In this document: piece after piece, positions 6,436-14,033 of the stretch
How the letters are laid out: every line of letters starts with the position of its first letter
How positions within the stretch are numbered: position 1 is the stretch's first letter
Assembly: GCA_021812865.1 (NCBI GenBank)
Contig: JAKAMP010000011.1
Coordinates: 1 to 14,224, forward strand
Reading direction: 5' to 3'
From: Bacteroidota bacterium
GTDB lineage: Bacteria > Bacteroidota > Bacteroidia > Bacteroidales > JAAYUG01
DNA length: 14,224 bases
The notes under the pieces: model-generated
What the model was told of the DNA's origin: nothing
What the model saw: only the letters and a program-made list of their open reading frames with translations
The model's database searches: none
Made by a program: the position numbers and the translations under genes

Positions 6436-7827
6436 ATGGACACAAGGATTTTAAGAAATATAATCGTCGCCCTGGGCATCGCTTTTCTGCTTGCCGCATG
6501 CAATGCTTCCCGCGACCTTCCGTGGAAAACCGTGAGTACAGATAAGCTTTACAGGGATTCCCTTATGGCCGACACGGTTTCCATGGCGACCAAAACCTGG
6601 AGTGAACTATTCACAGACAAGCAGTTGCAAAGCCTCATCAGAGAAGGGATTGACAGCAGTCTCGACCTCCAGATTGCCATACAAAGGGTAAATGAGGCCG
6701 AAGCTTATTTCAGGCAGAGCAAAGCCAATCTCCTTCCGGGTATTTCAGCGATCGGGGAAGCGAGTTTTACAAAGAATTCCAAATCGCTTTACCCCAATGG
6801 GTCCGGTGAAACGAAATTTTATGAACTGGGTGCATCGGCCAGCTGGGAGATCGATATCTGGGGCAAACTACGGCGTGCAAAACGGGCATCCTATGCCAAC
6901 CTGCTGGCTTCCGATGCAGGCAGAAAAGCTGTACAAACCAGACTGGTGGCCGATATCGCCACCGCATACTATACCCTGCTGGGCCTGGATGCCAAGCTGG
7001 ATATAACGCAAAAGACCGTGCAGACCAATATCGAGCAGGTTGAAACCATGAAGATCATGAAGGACAACGGCAGGGTGAACGGCGCCGCGGTAGTACAGAG
7101 CGAAGCTGCCCGTTATGCAGCCGAGGTTACTGTTCCCGATCTGAAACAACAGATACTCGAAGCTGAAAATGCACTTTGTCTGCTGCTTGGCCGTCCGGGA
7201 GAACCCGTTGTCAGGGGCAAACTGGTTGACCAGCCCTCTACCCCAGCGATGCAAACCGGCATTCCTGCCATGCTGCTGGAAAACCGTCCCGATGTGATGC
7301 AGGCCGAATATGAACTGATGGCAGCCTATGAAACCACCCGGAGCGCCCACGCCTATTTCTTTCCCATGCTGAAGATCACCGCTCAGGGAGGCTTTATGGC
7401 TGTAAACACTGCCGACCTGCTTAATCCAACCTCGCTTGCAGGGAATATCATTGCCGGGCTTACACAACCCATCTTCAACAACAGGGCCAACATTGCCCGG
7501 CTGAAAGTGAGCAAGGCCCAGCAGGAAGAGGCGCTCCTCAACTTCAGAAGCACCCTGTACAATGCAGGTATCGAAGTACAGAATGCCATGGGATCGTATT
7601 TGTCGGCCCAGGCTAAAGAAGAACTCAGGCAGAAACAGATCGATGCCCTGCTTAAATCCGTTTCCTATACGAAGGAATTGCTTACTTACGGCACAGCCAG
7701 CTATCTTGAAGTCCTGAGCGCCCAACAGAGCCTGCTCGCGGCACAAATCAGCAGTGTGAACGACAGGCTGCAACAGCTCGATGCTGTGGTATCGCTGTAC
7801 CGGGCCCTTGGGGGTGGATGGAGATAG
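6436..7827 (+). CDS. Outer-membrane efflux factor lipoprotein (TolC/NodT-like)
   Basis: The channel subunit of the tripartite exporter. From the ATG at 6436 it has 463 residues; that start gives a compact lipoprotein signal, MDTRILRN then a hydrophobic run to LLAAC with acylated Cys22. An in-frame ATG at 6415 would add seven residues and is possible. The mature protein has two outer-membrane-efflux repeats, each of long helices (Ala-, Gln- and Glu-rich, e.g. LDLQIAIQRVNEAEAYFRQS) and beta segments (ASASWEIDIWGKLRRA). The NodT-type landmark ENRPDVMQAEYELMAAYE opens the second repeat, followed by HAYFFPMLKITAQGG, and the C-terminal helix carries YLEVLSAQQSLLAAQ. It lies 39 bp after the pump gene. 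The periplasmic tips should dock onto the adaptor, which is broken here. Confidence 0.9.
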   Translation: MDTRILRNIIVALGIAFLLAACNASRDLPWKTVSTDKLYRDSLMADTVSMATKTWSELFTDKQLQSLIREGIDSSLDLQIAIQRVNEAEAYFRQSKANLLPGISAIGEASFTKNSKSLYPNGSGETKFYELGASASWEIDIWGKLRRAKRASYANLLASDAGRKAVQTRLVADIATAYYTLLGLDAKLDITQKTVQTNIEQVETMKIMKDNGRVNGAAVVQSEAARYAAEVTVPDLKQQILEAENALCLLLGRPGEPVVRGKLVDQPSTPAMQTGIPAMLLENRPDVMQAEYELMAAYETTRSAHAYFFPMLKITAQGGFMAVNTADLLNPTSLAGNIIAGLTQPIFNNRANIARLKVSKAQQEEALLNFRSTLYNAGIEVQNAMGSYLSAQAKEELRQKQIDALLKSVSYTKELLTYGTASYLEVLSAQQSLLAAQISSVNDRLQQLDAVVSLYRALGGGWR

Positions 7828-7972
7828 CACTTGATATATCTTTTTATAGCTGCATAAGCAGGATATTCTGTACCTGTGTATAAGCCCGGTCAGGTCAGTG
7901 GCTTGCCGGAATCATTGCAAATGAATATCTTTGAAGAAGGTATTGAACAATTTATACCTTAAGTCGTTTGAA

Positions 7973-7999
7973 CAGGGAATTGCCGGACACCAATCCCTG
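7973..7999 (+). repeat. Leader hairpin before response regulator
   Basis: CAGGG-A-ATTG (7973-7982) pairs with CAATCCCTG (7991-7999) as a 9-bp stem with one bulged A and an 8-nt loop. It ends 24 nt before the response-regulator ATG. No T-run follows, so it is not an intrinsic terminator; it could influence translation or mRNA stability. Confidence 0.3.
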
Positions 8000-8023
8000 C
8001 TATTGCCCGAATCGCATGCGCCC

Positions 8024-8701
8024 ATGAAGATTCTCATTGTTGAAGACGAAAAGGAACTGCTCGAATCCATCGTTTCCTTCCTGAAAAGCGAAGGATATGT
8101 GTGTACTGCCGCACTGAACTACGAAACAGCCATTGATAAGATCAAACGGTTCGGCTATGACCTGGTGCTGGTCGATCTTAACCTTCCCGATGGCAATGGA
8201 ATAGAGATCATCCGGCACCTAAAGGAGATGAAATTCAAAGGTGGGATCATCATTGCATCGGCACGCGATACGCTCGACGACCGGATCCTTGGGCTGGACA
8301 CCGGCGCTGATGATTACCTGGTCAAACCCTTTCACCTGGCCGAACTCAATGCGCGCATCAAATCCCTTACACGGCGGGTGATGTTCAAGGGCGACGAAGA
8401 CATTATTCACCAGGAAATACAGATCAAACCCGACGAACATAAGGTATTCATCCATGGCGAACTGCTCGATCTTACCAAGAAAGAGTTCGAAATGCTCCTT
8501 TTTTTTGTAACCAATAAGGACAAGGTCTTGTCAAAGGAATCGATTGCCGAACACCTTTGGGGCGATTACATGGACTCCACCTATTCATATGATTTTGTTT
8601 ACGCCCATATCAAAAACCTCCGGAAAAAACTGATCGACAAGGGCGCCGGAAAATACCTGCAGACGGTTTATGGCGTTGGATATAAATTCACTGACAGTTG
8701 A
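8024..8701 (+). CDS. OmpR-family response regulator
   Basis: A 225-residue DNA-binding response regulator. The receiver domain (about 1-120) has the acidic pocket Glu7/Asp8 (ILIVEDE), phosphoacceptor Asp51 (LVLVDLNLPDG), switch Ser79 (IIIASARD) and conserved Lys101 (DDYLVKPFH). The C-terminal winged helix (about 130-225) carries LTKKEFEMLLFF and ends QTVYGVGYKF, as in OmpR/PhoB members. I start at ATG 8024 because MKILIVEDE is the usual N-terminus; a TTG 93 bp upstream in frame would add 31 residues of non-domain sequence. The 196-bp gap after the outer-membrane factor allows its own promoter; a weak candidate is TTTG 7930-7933 with TACCTTAA 7955-7962. The stop overlaps the kinase start, so the two are translationally coupled. 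Likely target is the adjacent exporter, by inference from position only. Confidence 0.92.
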   Translation: MKILIVEDEKELLESIVSFLKSEGYVCTAALNYETAIDKIKRFGYDLVLVDLNLPDGNGIEIIRHLKEMKFKGGIIIASARDTLDDRILGLDTGADDYLVKPFHLAELNARIKSLTRRVMFKGDEDIIHQEIQIKPDEHKVFIHGELLDLTKKEFEMLLFFVTNKDKVLSKESIAEHLWGDYMDSTYSYDFVYAHIKNLRKKLIDKGAGKYLQTVYGVGYKFTDS

Positions 8702-9966
8702 AACTACTTACAAAAACTACCCTTTTCTTCATCACCATTGCCCTGTTCATCCTTTTTATGGGCGGGATTATTTTTTACCTGGCCTTTAAATATATGGTGA
8801 ACCGGGAAGTGAAACGTGAACTGGTTACCGAAATTCACCAGGTACTGATCCACCCGCCCCGGAGTACCCTAATCGGGATAGACTCGGTTGTTTATGACCT
8901 GCCTGTGCATTACCAGATTATTCCCATATCAAGGATAAAGAACAACACCTTTGTTTTCAGCGACACCCTGCTGTACGATAATATCATGAACCATTACCAG
9001 CCGTTTCGTGTGATCAGTTACGAAACACGTCTTAACGGAAGGCCTGTGAAAATTAGTATTTCCAAATCGCTTCTGGTATCAGATGAACTGGTGGCCTATG
9101 TTGCCTTCGTTACCCTTGGCCTGTCGGTTATCCTGCTTCTGTGCATCCTGGTTTTCAATAACTTTTTCTTCTCTCAGATCTGGGGCAGTTTTTTCCACAC
9201 ATTGGATGTGATCAGGGATTATGACTTATCCGACAAAAAGGAGATCATTCTTCCTGAATCTGAAATTACCGAATTCAACCTGCTGAACCAGGGATTCGAA
9301 AAAATGCACCAGCGTATACGGAAAGATTACCGGAACCTGAAGGAATTCATTGAGAATATATCGCACGAGATCCAGACCCCGCTGGCCGTGATCAAATCGA
9401 AGGTTGACCTGTTGCTTCAGGATGAAAAACGTAACTGCGATGAAATTGAACAGATCCAATCCATTCAGAACAATGCCATCCGGTTATCGAACCTTAATAA
9501 ATCGCTCATCCTTCTTTCAAAAATCGACAATAACCAGTTCCCCCAGAAAGAAGAGGTTCGTATACAGGAAATCATAAGCTTTCACCTCGATAATTTCGAA
9601 GAGATCATCCTCTCTAAAAATATCAGCCTGACGAAATCCTTCCACGATGATCCTGTTGTGCAGGCCGATCCAAGCCTGATCAATATCCTTCTGCTTAACC
9701 TTCTCAAAAACGCCGTATACCACAATCTTCCTTCGGGCAGCATTGAAATTGAAACAGGTAAAAATTTCCTCTGTGTGAAAAATACCGGGAAGGAGCTTGA
9801 AATCAACCCGGAAGACATTTTCAAGCGATTTACCAAATCCTCATCGAAGCCTGAATCGCTGGGACTTGGACTGGCCATCGTGAAAAAAATCTGCGATTAT
9901 TATCACTATACGGCAAAATATTCGTATAAGGATCATTATCATGCACTTACGATAGATTTCCCCTGA
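8698..9966 (+). CDS. Sensor histidine kinase, two-component partner
   Basis: A 422-residue membrane kinase paired with the preceding regulator. It starts at TTG 8698, overlapping the regulator stop as TTGA. The next in-frame ATG (8758) would cut the first membrane helix, so the TTG is preferred. Helix 1 is about residues 7-32, followed by a roughly 100-residue periplasmic sensor segment with no domain I recognise, then helix 2 (about 132-156). A HAMP-like linker leads to the HisKA domain with phosphorylated His223 in NISHEIQTPLAV. The ATPase domain has its N box at Asn334/Asn338 (NLLKNAVYHN) and G2 box GLGLGLAIVKK near 389. The G1 box is degenerate: KNTG in place of the usual DxGxG aspartate. 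The signal sensed is unknown. Neighbouring efflux genes suggest an envelope or toxic-compound cue. Confidence 0.92.
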   Translation: MKLLTKTTLFFITIALFILFMGGIIFYLAFKYMVNREVKRELVTEIHQVLIHPPRSTLIGIDSVVYDLPVHYQIIPISRIKNNTFVFSDTLLYDNIMNHYQPFRVISYETRLNGRPVKISISKSLLVSDELVAYVAFVTLGLSVILLLCILVFNNFFFSQIWGSFFHTLDVIRDYDLSDKKEIILPESEITEFNLLNQGFEKMHQRIRKDYRNLKEFIENISHEIQTPLAVIKSKVDLLLQDEKRNCDEIEQIQSIQNNAIRLSNLNKSLILLSKIDNNQFPQKEEVRIQEIISFHLDNFEEIILSKNISLTKSFHDDPVVQADPSLINILLLNLLKNAVYHNLPSGSIEIETGKNFLCVKNTGKELEINPEDIFKRFTKSSSKPESLGLGLAIVKKICDYYHYTAKYSYKDHYHALTIDFP

Positions 9967-10052
9967 TTTGATTCCCTGTCTTCCCCCCTGAAAAGAATTC
10001 AGAATTTATTCAAAATTGGGTGCCTACCTTAGCTGCCTTAGGATTACACATT

Positions 10053-11312
10053 ATGATAGGCATTCTGGGAATAAGTCATAAATCTGCTCCGGTAAGCATC
10101 CGGGAGTTGTATGCATTTGATGAGCAGGAAAAAGTGAATTTTGTATGCCAGGTACAGCATGCGTTGCAGTTGGAAGGCATGGTCATTTTATCGACCTGCA
10201 ACCGCACCGAAATTTATTTTAATTCACTACTCGAGGACAGCAGCGGAATATATAAAACTCTTACCGTAGAACTGCTCAGGTTCAGGAATACAGCAGAGGA
10301 AACCCTTCAGCATTTCTATTTTTACACCCAGGAAGAAGCAGTGAGGCAGTTGTTCCGCGTTGCTTCGGGGCTGGATTCCCTGGTGCTGGGTGAGGAACAG
10401 ATCCTGGTGCAGGTAAAGGAAACCTTCCGAAATGCACAGGCGGCAAAGTTGACCGACTGCATTCTATCCCGCCTTTTCATAAAAGCCATTGAAGCCGGTA
10501 AACGGGTACGCACGGAAACTCACCTGAATAAAGGCGCTGCCTCGGTGAGTTATGCAGCCGTCGAACTCAGCCATGAGCTTTTCCCCGATCTCTCCGATCG
10601 TACCGTGATGGTGATCGGCGCCGGGCAAACCGGCGATCTCATCCTGCAGAGCCTCCTGAAGAAGAGCCGCCCTACCCTCATTATTGCCAACCGTACCCTC
10701 TCGAAGGCTGAAGAACTCGCCTCGAGGTACACCGGAAAGGCTGTTGAACTGTCAGAAATTGAAAACTGTCTTCCGCAGTGCGATCTCGTCTTCACTGCCA
10801 CCTCATCGAAGGAGCATCTCATTACCCGCGACATGGTAAGCCGGGGTATGAACCACAGGAGCCTGTCCCAGGTATACATTGACCTCTCCGTACCCACCAA
10901 CATCGAAGAAAACGTAAAAGAAGTGGAGCAGGTTCAACACTTCGGCGTTGACGACCTGAAAGCCGTGGTGAGCAAAAACGTGGAGCGCAGGAAATCGGCC
11001 ACGGAACAGAGCCTCGAGATCATTTCCGAAGTGCTGGAAGAGTTCATGGAATGGCTCGACTTCCAGAACCTCACTCCCACCATCATTTCGATCAAGGAAA
11101 ACCTCCGGATCATGCAGCAAACCGAGATGGAAGGTTTCAAAAAACATAACAAGATCAAGGAAGCTGAGCTCATTGAACAGTATTCGGAACATATATCCGA
11201 AAAGGTTGCCCAGATGTTCATCAGGAAACTGAAACAGGTCACCGAAAACGGCCGGAAAACCGAATACATTAAAGTGATCAACGATTTATTTGAACCCATA
11301 GAAAATGACTGA
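10053..11312 (+). CDS. hemA: Glutamyl-tRNA reductase
   Basis: The first committed enzyme of C5 tetrapyrrole synthesis: it reduces glutamyl-tRNA(Glu) with NADPH to glutamate-1-semialdehyde in the cytoplasm. The 419-residue length is normal. The N-terminal catalytic domain has GISHKSAPVSIRE and the nucleophile Cys49 in LSTCNRTEIY. SGLDSLVLGEEQILVQVK marks the join to the next domain. The NADPH-binding domain has GAGQTG at 189-194. The C-terminal helical part, with the kinked HNKIKEAELIEQY region, is the dimerisation domain. I chose ATG 10053, giving MIGILGISHKSAP, over the GTG 33 bp upstream. A promoter-like TACCTTAG at 10025-10032 lies 20 bp before the start, but its -33 partner is poor. It begins 86 bp after the kinase and overlaps hemC by 8 bp. 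Confidence 0.97.
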   Translation: MIGILGISHKSAPVSIRELYAFDEQEKVNFVCQVQHALQLEGMVILSTCNRTEIYFNSLLEDSSGIYKTLTVELLRFRNTAEETLQHFYFYTQEEAVRQLFRVASGLDSLVLGEEQILVQVKETFRNAQAAKLTDCILSRLFIKAIEAGKRVRTETHLNKGAASVSYAAVELSHELFPDLSDRTVMVIGAGQTGDLILQSLLKKSRPTLIIANRTLSKAEELASRYTGKAVELSEIENCLPQCDLVFTATSSKEHLITRDMVSRGMNHRSLSQVYIDLSVPTNIEENVKEVEQVQHFGVDDLKAVVSKNVERRKSATEQSLEIISEVLEEFMEWLDFQNLTPTIISIKENLRIMQQTEMEGFKKHNKIKEAELIEQYSEHISEKVAQMFIRKLKQVTENGRKTEYIKVINDLFEPIEND

Positions 11313-12243
11313 CCGCCCCGTACGCATTGCCACCCGCGGAAGTAAACTTGCATTATACCAGGCAAACAAAGTAAAAGAAGAACTGCAGAAATGTTTTCCC
11401 GCGAAGACATTCGAAATCCGGGTGATCAAAACCCAGGGTGACAAGATCCTTGACGTGGCCCTGTCGAAAATCGGCGACAAAGGATTGTTCACCAAGGAAC
11501 TTGAAAATTCGCTGTTGCAGCAGGAAACCGACCTTGCCGTGCATAGCCTGAAGGATATGCCCACGGAGCTTCCCGAGGGCCTGATGCTGGGTGGTATCCT
11601 GGAAAGAGGCGAAGTACGCGACGCCCTGGTGAGCCTGAACGGAAAAAAGCTTTCACAACTCGACAAATCGGATATTGTTGCCACTTCAAGCCTCAGGCGC
11701 AGGGCGCAATTGCTGAGGTTCAACCCTGGTATGAACATTGTTGACATCCGGGGAAACGTCGATACGCGGTTGCAGAAAATGGCCGACGGGTATTGCACCG
11801 CCGTGGTGATGGCTGCTGCCGGTCTGCAACGCCTGGGATACGGCGACCGTATTACAGAGATACTCGATCCTTCGGTTATCGTTCCGGCTGTGAGCCAGGG
11901 CGCAATTGCCATTGAAATTAGGAATAACGATGCATCTATCCAATCGCTTGTCAGCGCCATCAATCATGAACAAACAGCTGTTGCCGTAACAGCCGAACGA
12001 ACCTTTATGCGCATGCTGGAAGGGGGCTGCCAGATTCCGGTGGGCTGTTACTCACAGGTTGACCATGAAACCTTCCGCATCACCGGATTTGTTTCCAATC
12101 CCGATGGCACAAAGGCGATAAAAGACAAAGCCGAAGGTCCGGTTAAGGTGGCCGAAAGCATTGCCATTTCTCTGGCCAACCATTTCCTGGAAATGGGCGC
12201 ACTGGAAATGATCCGCAACATCAGAACATTGAATAGCCTATGA
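11305..12243 (+). CDS. hemC: Porphobilinogen deaminase (hydroxymethylbilane synthase)
   Basis: Joins four porphobilinogen molecules into hydroxymethylbilane. The 312-residue protein has the N-terminal IATRGSKLALYQA motif, the catalytic Asp84 in HSLKDMPTELP, the cofactor-binding arginine region TSSLRRRAQLLR and RGNVDTRLQK, and Cys242 in LEGGCQIPVG that carries the dipyrromethane cofactor. Asp84 and Cys242 match the E. coli enzyme numbering. The gene starts 8 bp before the hemA stop and ends in an ATGA overlap with hemD, so it is translated as part of one operon. All key residues are present and nothing is unusual. Confidence 0.97.
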   Translation: MTDRPVRIATRGSKLALYQANKVKEELQKCFPAKTFEIRVIKTQGDKILDVALSKIGDKGLFTKELENSLLQQETDLAVHSLKDMPTELPEGLMLGGILERGEVRDALVSLNGKKLSQLDKSDIVATSSLRRRAQLLRFNPGMNIVDIRGNVDTRLQKMADGYCTAVVMAAAGLQRLGYGDRITEILDPSVIVPAVSQGAIAIEIRNNDASIQSLVSAINHEQTAVAVTAERTFMRMLEGGCQIPVGCYSQVDHETFRITGFVSNPDGTKAIKDKAEGPVKVAESIAISLANHFLEMGALEMIRNIRTLNSL

Positions 12244-13007
12244 ACCTTCAGGGGAAAATTTTCATATCCACCGTAAGCGCTCAAAAAGCGGCCGGCCTCA
12301 GGAAATTCCTGGAGCCCCTAGGCGCTACCGTGATTGATTTCCCTATGACCGAAATCACCGGGGTTGAGTGTTCGGAAGAGATCCGGAACATCATGACTTC
12401 CCTTCCCACTTACCAATGGATCATTTTCACCAGCGCCAACGGGGTGAGACATTTCCATAACCTTATGCAAACCTGCCTGGGGGAGGCCAACTTACCGGCA
12501 TCCGTCAGAATGGCAGCAGTGGGCGTAAAAACTGCGCAGGAGATTGAAAAGTTCTTCCGGTCCGCTGATTTTACGGGCTCAGAAAACACTGCCGAAGATC
12601 TGGTGAGCGAATTGCTCCTAAAAGAAAACCTGCAGGGAATTCAGATTCTTCTGCCCCTGGGCAATCTTGCACCCCATACCCTGGAAGAAAGGCTTTCGTC
12701 AATTGCAAAAGTCACACGCATAAATGTTTATAGCACCATCAGAGCCGATCAGCCTGATTTATCCATTGTGGAGCAAATAAAAAACGACCGGTACGACCTT
12801 GTCCTGTTTACCAGTCCCTCGGGCATCGAACACTTTGTTGGTGTAATGGGCCCTGCCATGATTAGCAGCATTCGTTGGGCCAGCATCGGTCCCGTTACAA
12901 CTAAGGCTGCCGCAAAATACGGACTGAATCCTCTCATTACGGCTACCCATTCCACTTATGAAGGACTAGCCCAGGATATTATAGAATATTACACATTAAA
13001 ATCATAA
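12240..13007 (+). CDS. hemD: Uroporphyrinogen-III synthase
   Basis: Cyclises hydroxymethylbilane with inversion of ring D to uroporphyrinogen III, the branch point to heme, siroheme and cobalamin. The family diverges strongly, so identity rests on the 255-residue size, two alternating alpha/beta lobes and position. Recognisable segments are IIFTSANGVRHF (about 61-72), a mirrored LVLFTSPSGIEHFVG in the second lobe, ASIGPVTTKAAAKYGL and the final THSTYEGLAQDI. The start ATG shares bases with the hemC stop as ATGA. It ends 4 bp before hemB. No fusion to hemC or to a methyltransferase domain is seen. Confidence 0.93.
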   Translation: MNLQGKIFISTVSAQKAAGLRKFLEPLGATVIDFPMTEITGVECSEEIRNIMTSLPTYQWIIFTSANGVRHFHNLMQTCLGEANLPASVRMAAVGVKTAQEIEKFFRSADFTGSENTAEDLVSELLLKENLQGIQILLPLGNLAPHTLEERLSSIAKVTRINVYSTIRADQPDLSIVEQIKNDRYDLVLFTSPSGIEHFVGVMGPAMISSIRWASIGPVTTKAAAKYGLNPLITATHSTYEGLAQDIIEYYTLKS

Positions 13008-13011
13008 AATT

Positions 13012-13980
13012 ATGTCTTTCCCGGTAACACGTTTAAGAAGACTCAGGAAGAATCCCATTTTGCGCAAAATGGTGACCGAAACCGTGATTTCACGCGACGA
13101 CCTCGTTATGCCGATGTTTGTCTGTCCCGGCACAAAGGTTAAAAATCCTATTCATTCCATGCCCGGAAATAGCCAGTTATCGGTTGATTACCTGGTTGAA
13201 GAATGCAAAATGCTTGTGGACAAAGGCATCAAAGCTTTCCTCCTGTTTGGCATTCCCGATCATAAGGATGAAACCGGTGAAGTAGCCACGCACGATGATG
13301 CCATTGTACAGCGTGCCATCAAGGCTCTGAAAAAGGATATCAAAGATATCTTTCTCATTGCCGATATCTGCAATTGCGAATATACAACGCATGGACATTG
13401 CGGAACCATTGTCAACGGCGATGTGGACAATGACCTCACCCTTGAAACCCTTTCACAGCAGGCCTTATCGTTTGCCCGTGTAGGTGTGGACATCGTGGCG
13501 CCGAGCGACATGATGGATGGCCGTGTGGGACACATGCGCCAGACGCTCGATAAAAACGACTTCTCATACATGCCTATTCTGGCCTATTCGGCTAAGTATG
13601 CCTCTGCCTTCTATGGACCTTTCAGGGATGCAGCCGAAAGCGCACCGAAGTTCGGCGACCGTGCATCGTACCAGATGAACTCTGCCAACAGCGACGAGGC
13701 TATGCGCGAAATCGCCCTCGATATTGAGGAAGGCGCCGACATCGTGATGGTAAAGCCTGCCCTGAGCTACCTCGATATTATCCGGCGTGCAAAAGACGAA
13801 TTCAATATTCCTATCGCCGCCTACAACGTGAGCGGTGAATTTTCCATGGTAAAAGCCGCAGCGGAAAAGGGATGGATCGACGAGAAACGCATCGTCCGAG
13901 AAATACTCACTTCTATTAAAAGGGCCGGATCGGACATCATCATTACTTACCATGCAAGGGATATGGCAAACTGGCTTTGA
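13012..13980 (+). CDS. hemB: Porphobilinogen synthase (ALA dehydratase)
   Basis: Condenses two 5-aminolevulinate molecules to porphobilinogen. The 322-residue TIM-barrel protein opens FPVTRLRRLRKNPILRKMV, typical of the family arm region. The catalytic lysines are present: Lys195 in AYSAKYASAFYGPF and the Schiff-base Lys248 in MVKPALSYLDI. The triple-cysteine metal site is intact, Cys120, Cys122 and Cys130 in ICNCEYTTHGHCG, so this is a zinc-using form rather than the Asp-rich magnesium form. The gene sits 4 bp after hemD and 53 bp before hemL. No terminator is seen after it. Confidence 0.97.
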   Translation: MSFPVTRLRRLRKNPILRKMVTETVISRDDLVMPMFVCPGTKVKNPIHSMPGNSQLSVDYLVEECKMLVDKGIKAFLLFGIPDHKDETGEVATHDDAIVQRAIKALKKDIKDIFLIADICNCEYTTHGHCGTIVNGDVDNDLTLETLSQQALSFARVGVDIVAPSDMMDGRVGHMRQTLDKNDFSYMPILAYSAKYASAFYGPFRDAAESAPKFGDRASYQMNSANSDEAMREIALDIEEGADIVMVKPALSYLDIIRRAKDEFNIPIAAYNVSGEFSMVKAAAEKGWIDEKRIVREILTSIKRAGSDIIITYHARDMANWL

Positions 13981-14033
13981 TCAAAACAGTCATTTCATGA
14001 ATAAAAACACCTAATCATTTTACCAGCAGGAAC

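Noticed and set aside
6868..7830. 320-codon antisense frame under the outer-membrane factor
   Set aside because: Long, but it mirrors the conserved sense gene; its composition (Gly, His, Gln, Leu repeats) and lack of motifs mark it as a shadow.
7931..8023. N-terminal extension of the response regulator from TTG
   Set aside because: Receiver domains of this family begin at MKILIVEDE; the extra 31 residues match no domain and cover the leader hairpin.
9988..10002. CTGAA/TTCAG hairpin after the kinase as a terminator
   Set aside because: Only 5 bp, A-T rich, and followed by AATTTATT rather than a T-run; too weak to call.
10020..10052. GTG start for glutamyl-tRNA reductase
   Set aside because: The ATG at 10053 gives the normal family N-terminus; the 11 extra residues overlap a promoter-like box.
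11286..11963. 225-codon antisense frame inside hemC
   Set aside because: Ser/Arg-rich reverse-strand shadow of an intact, well-conserved gene.
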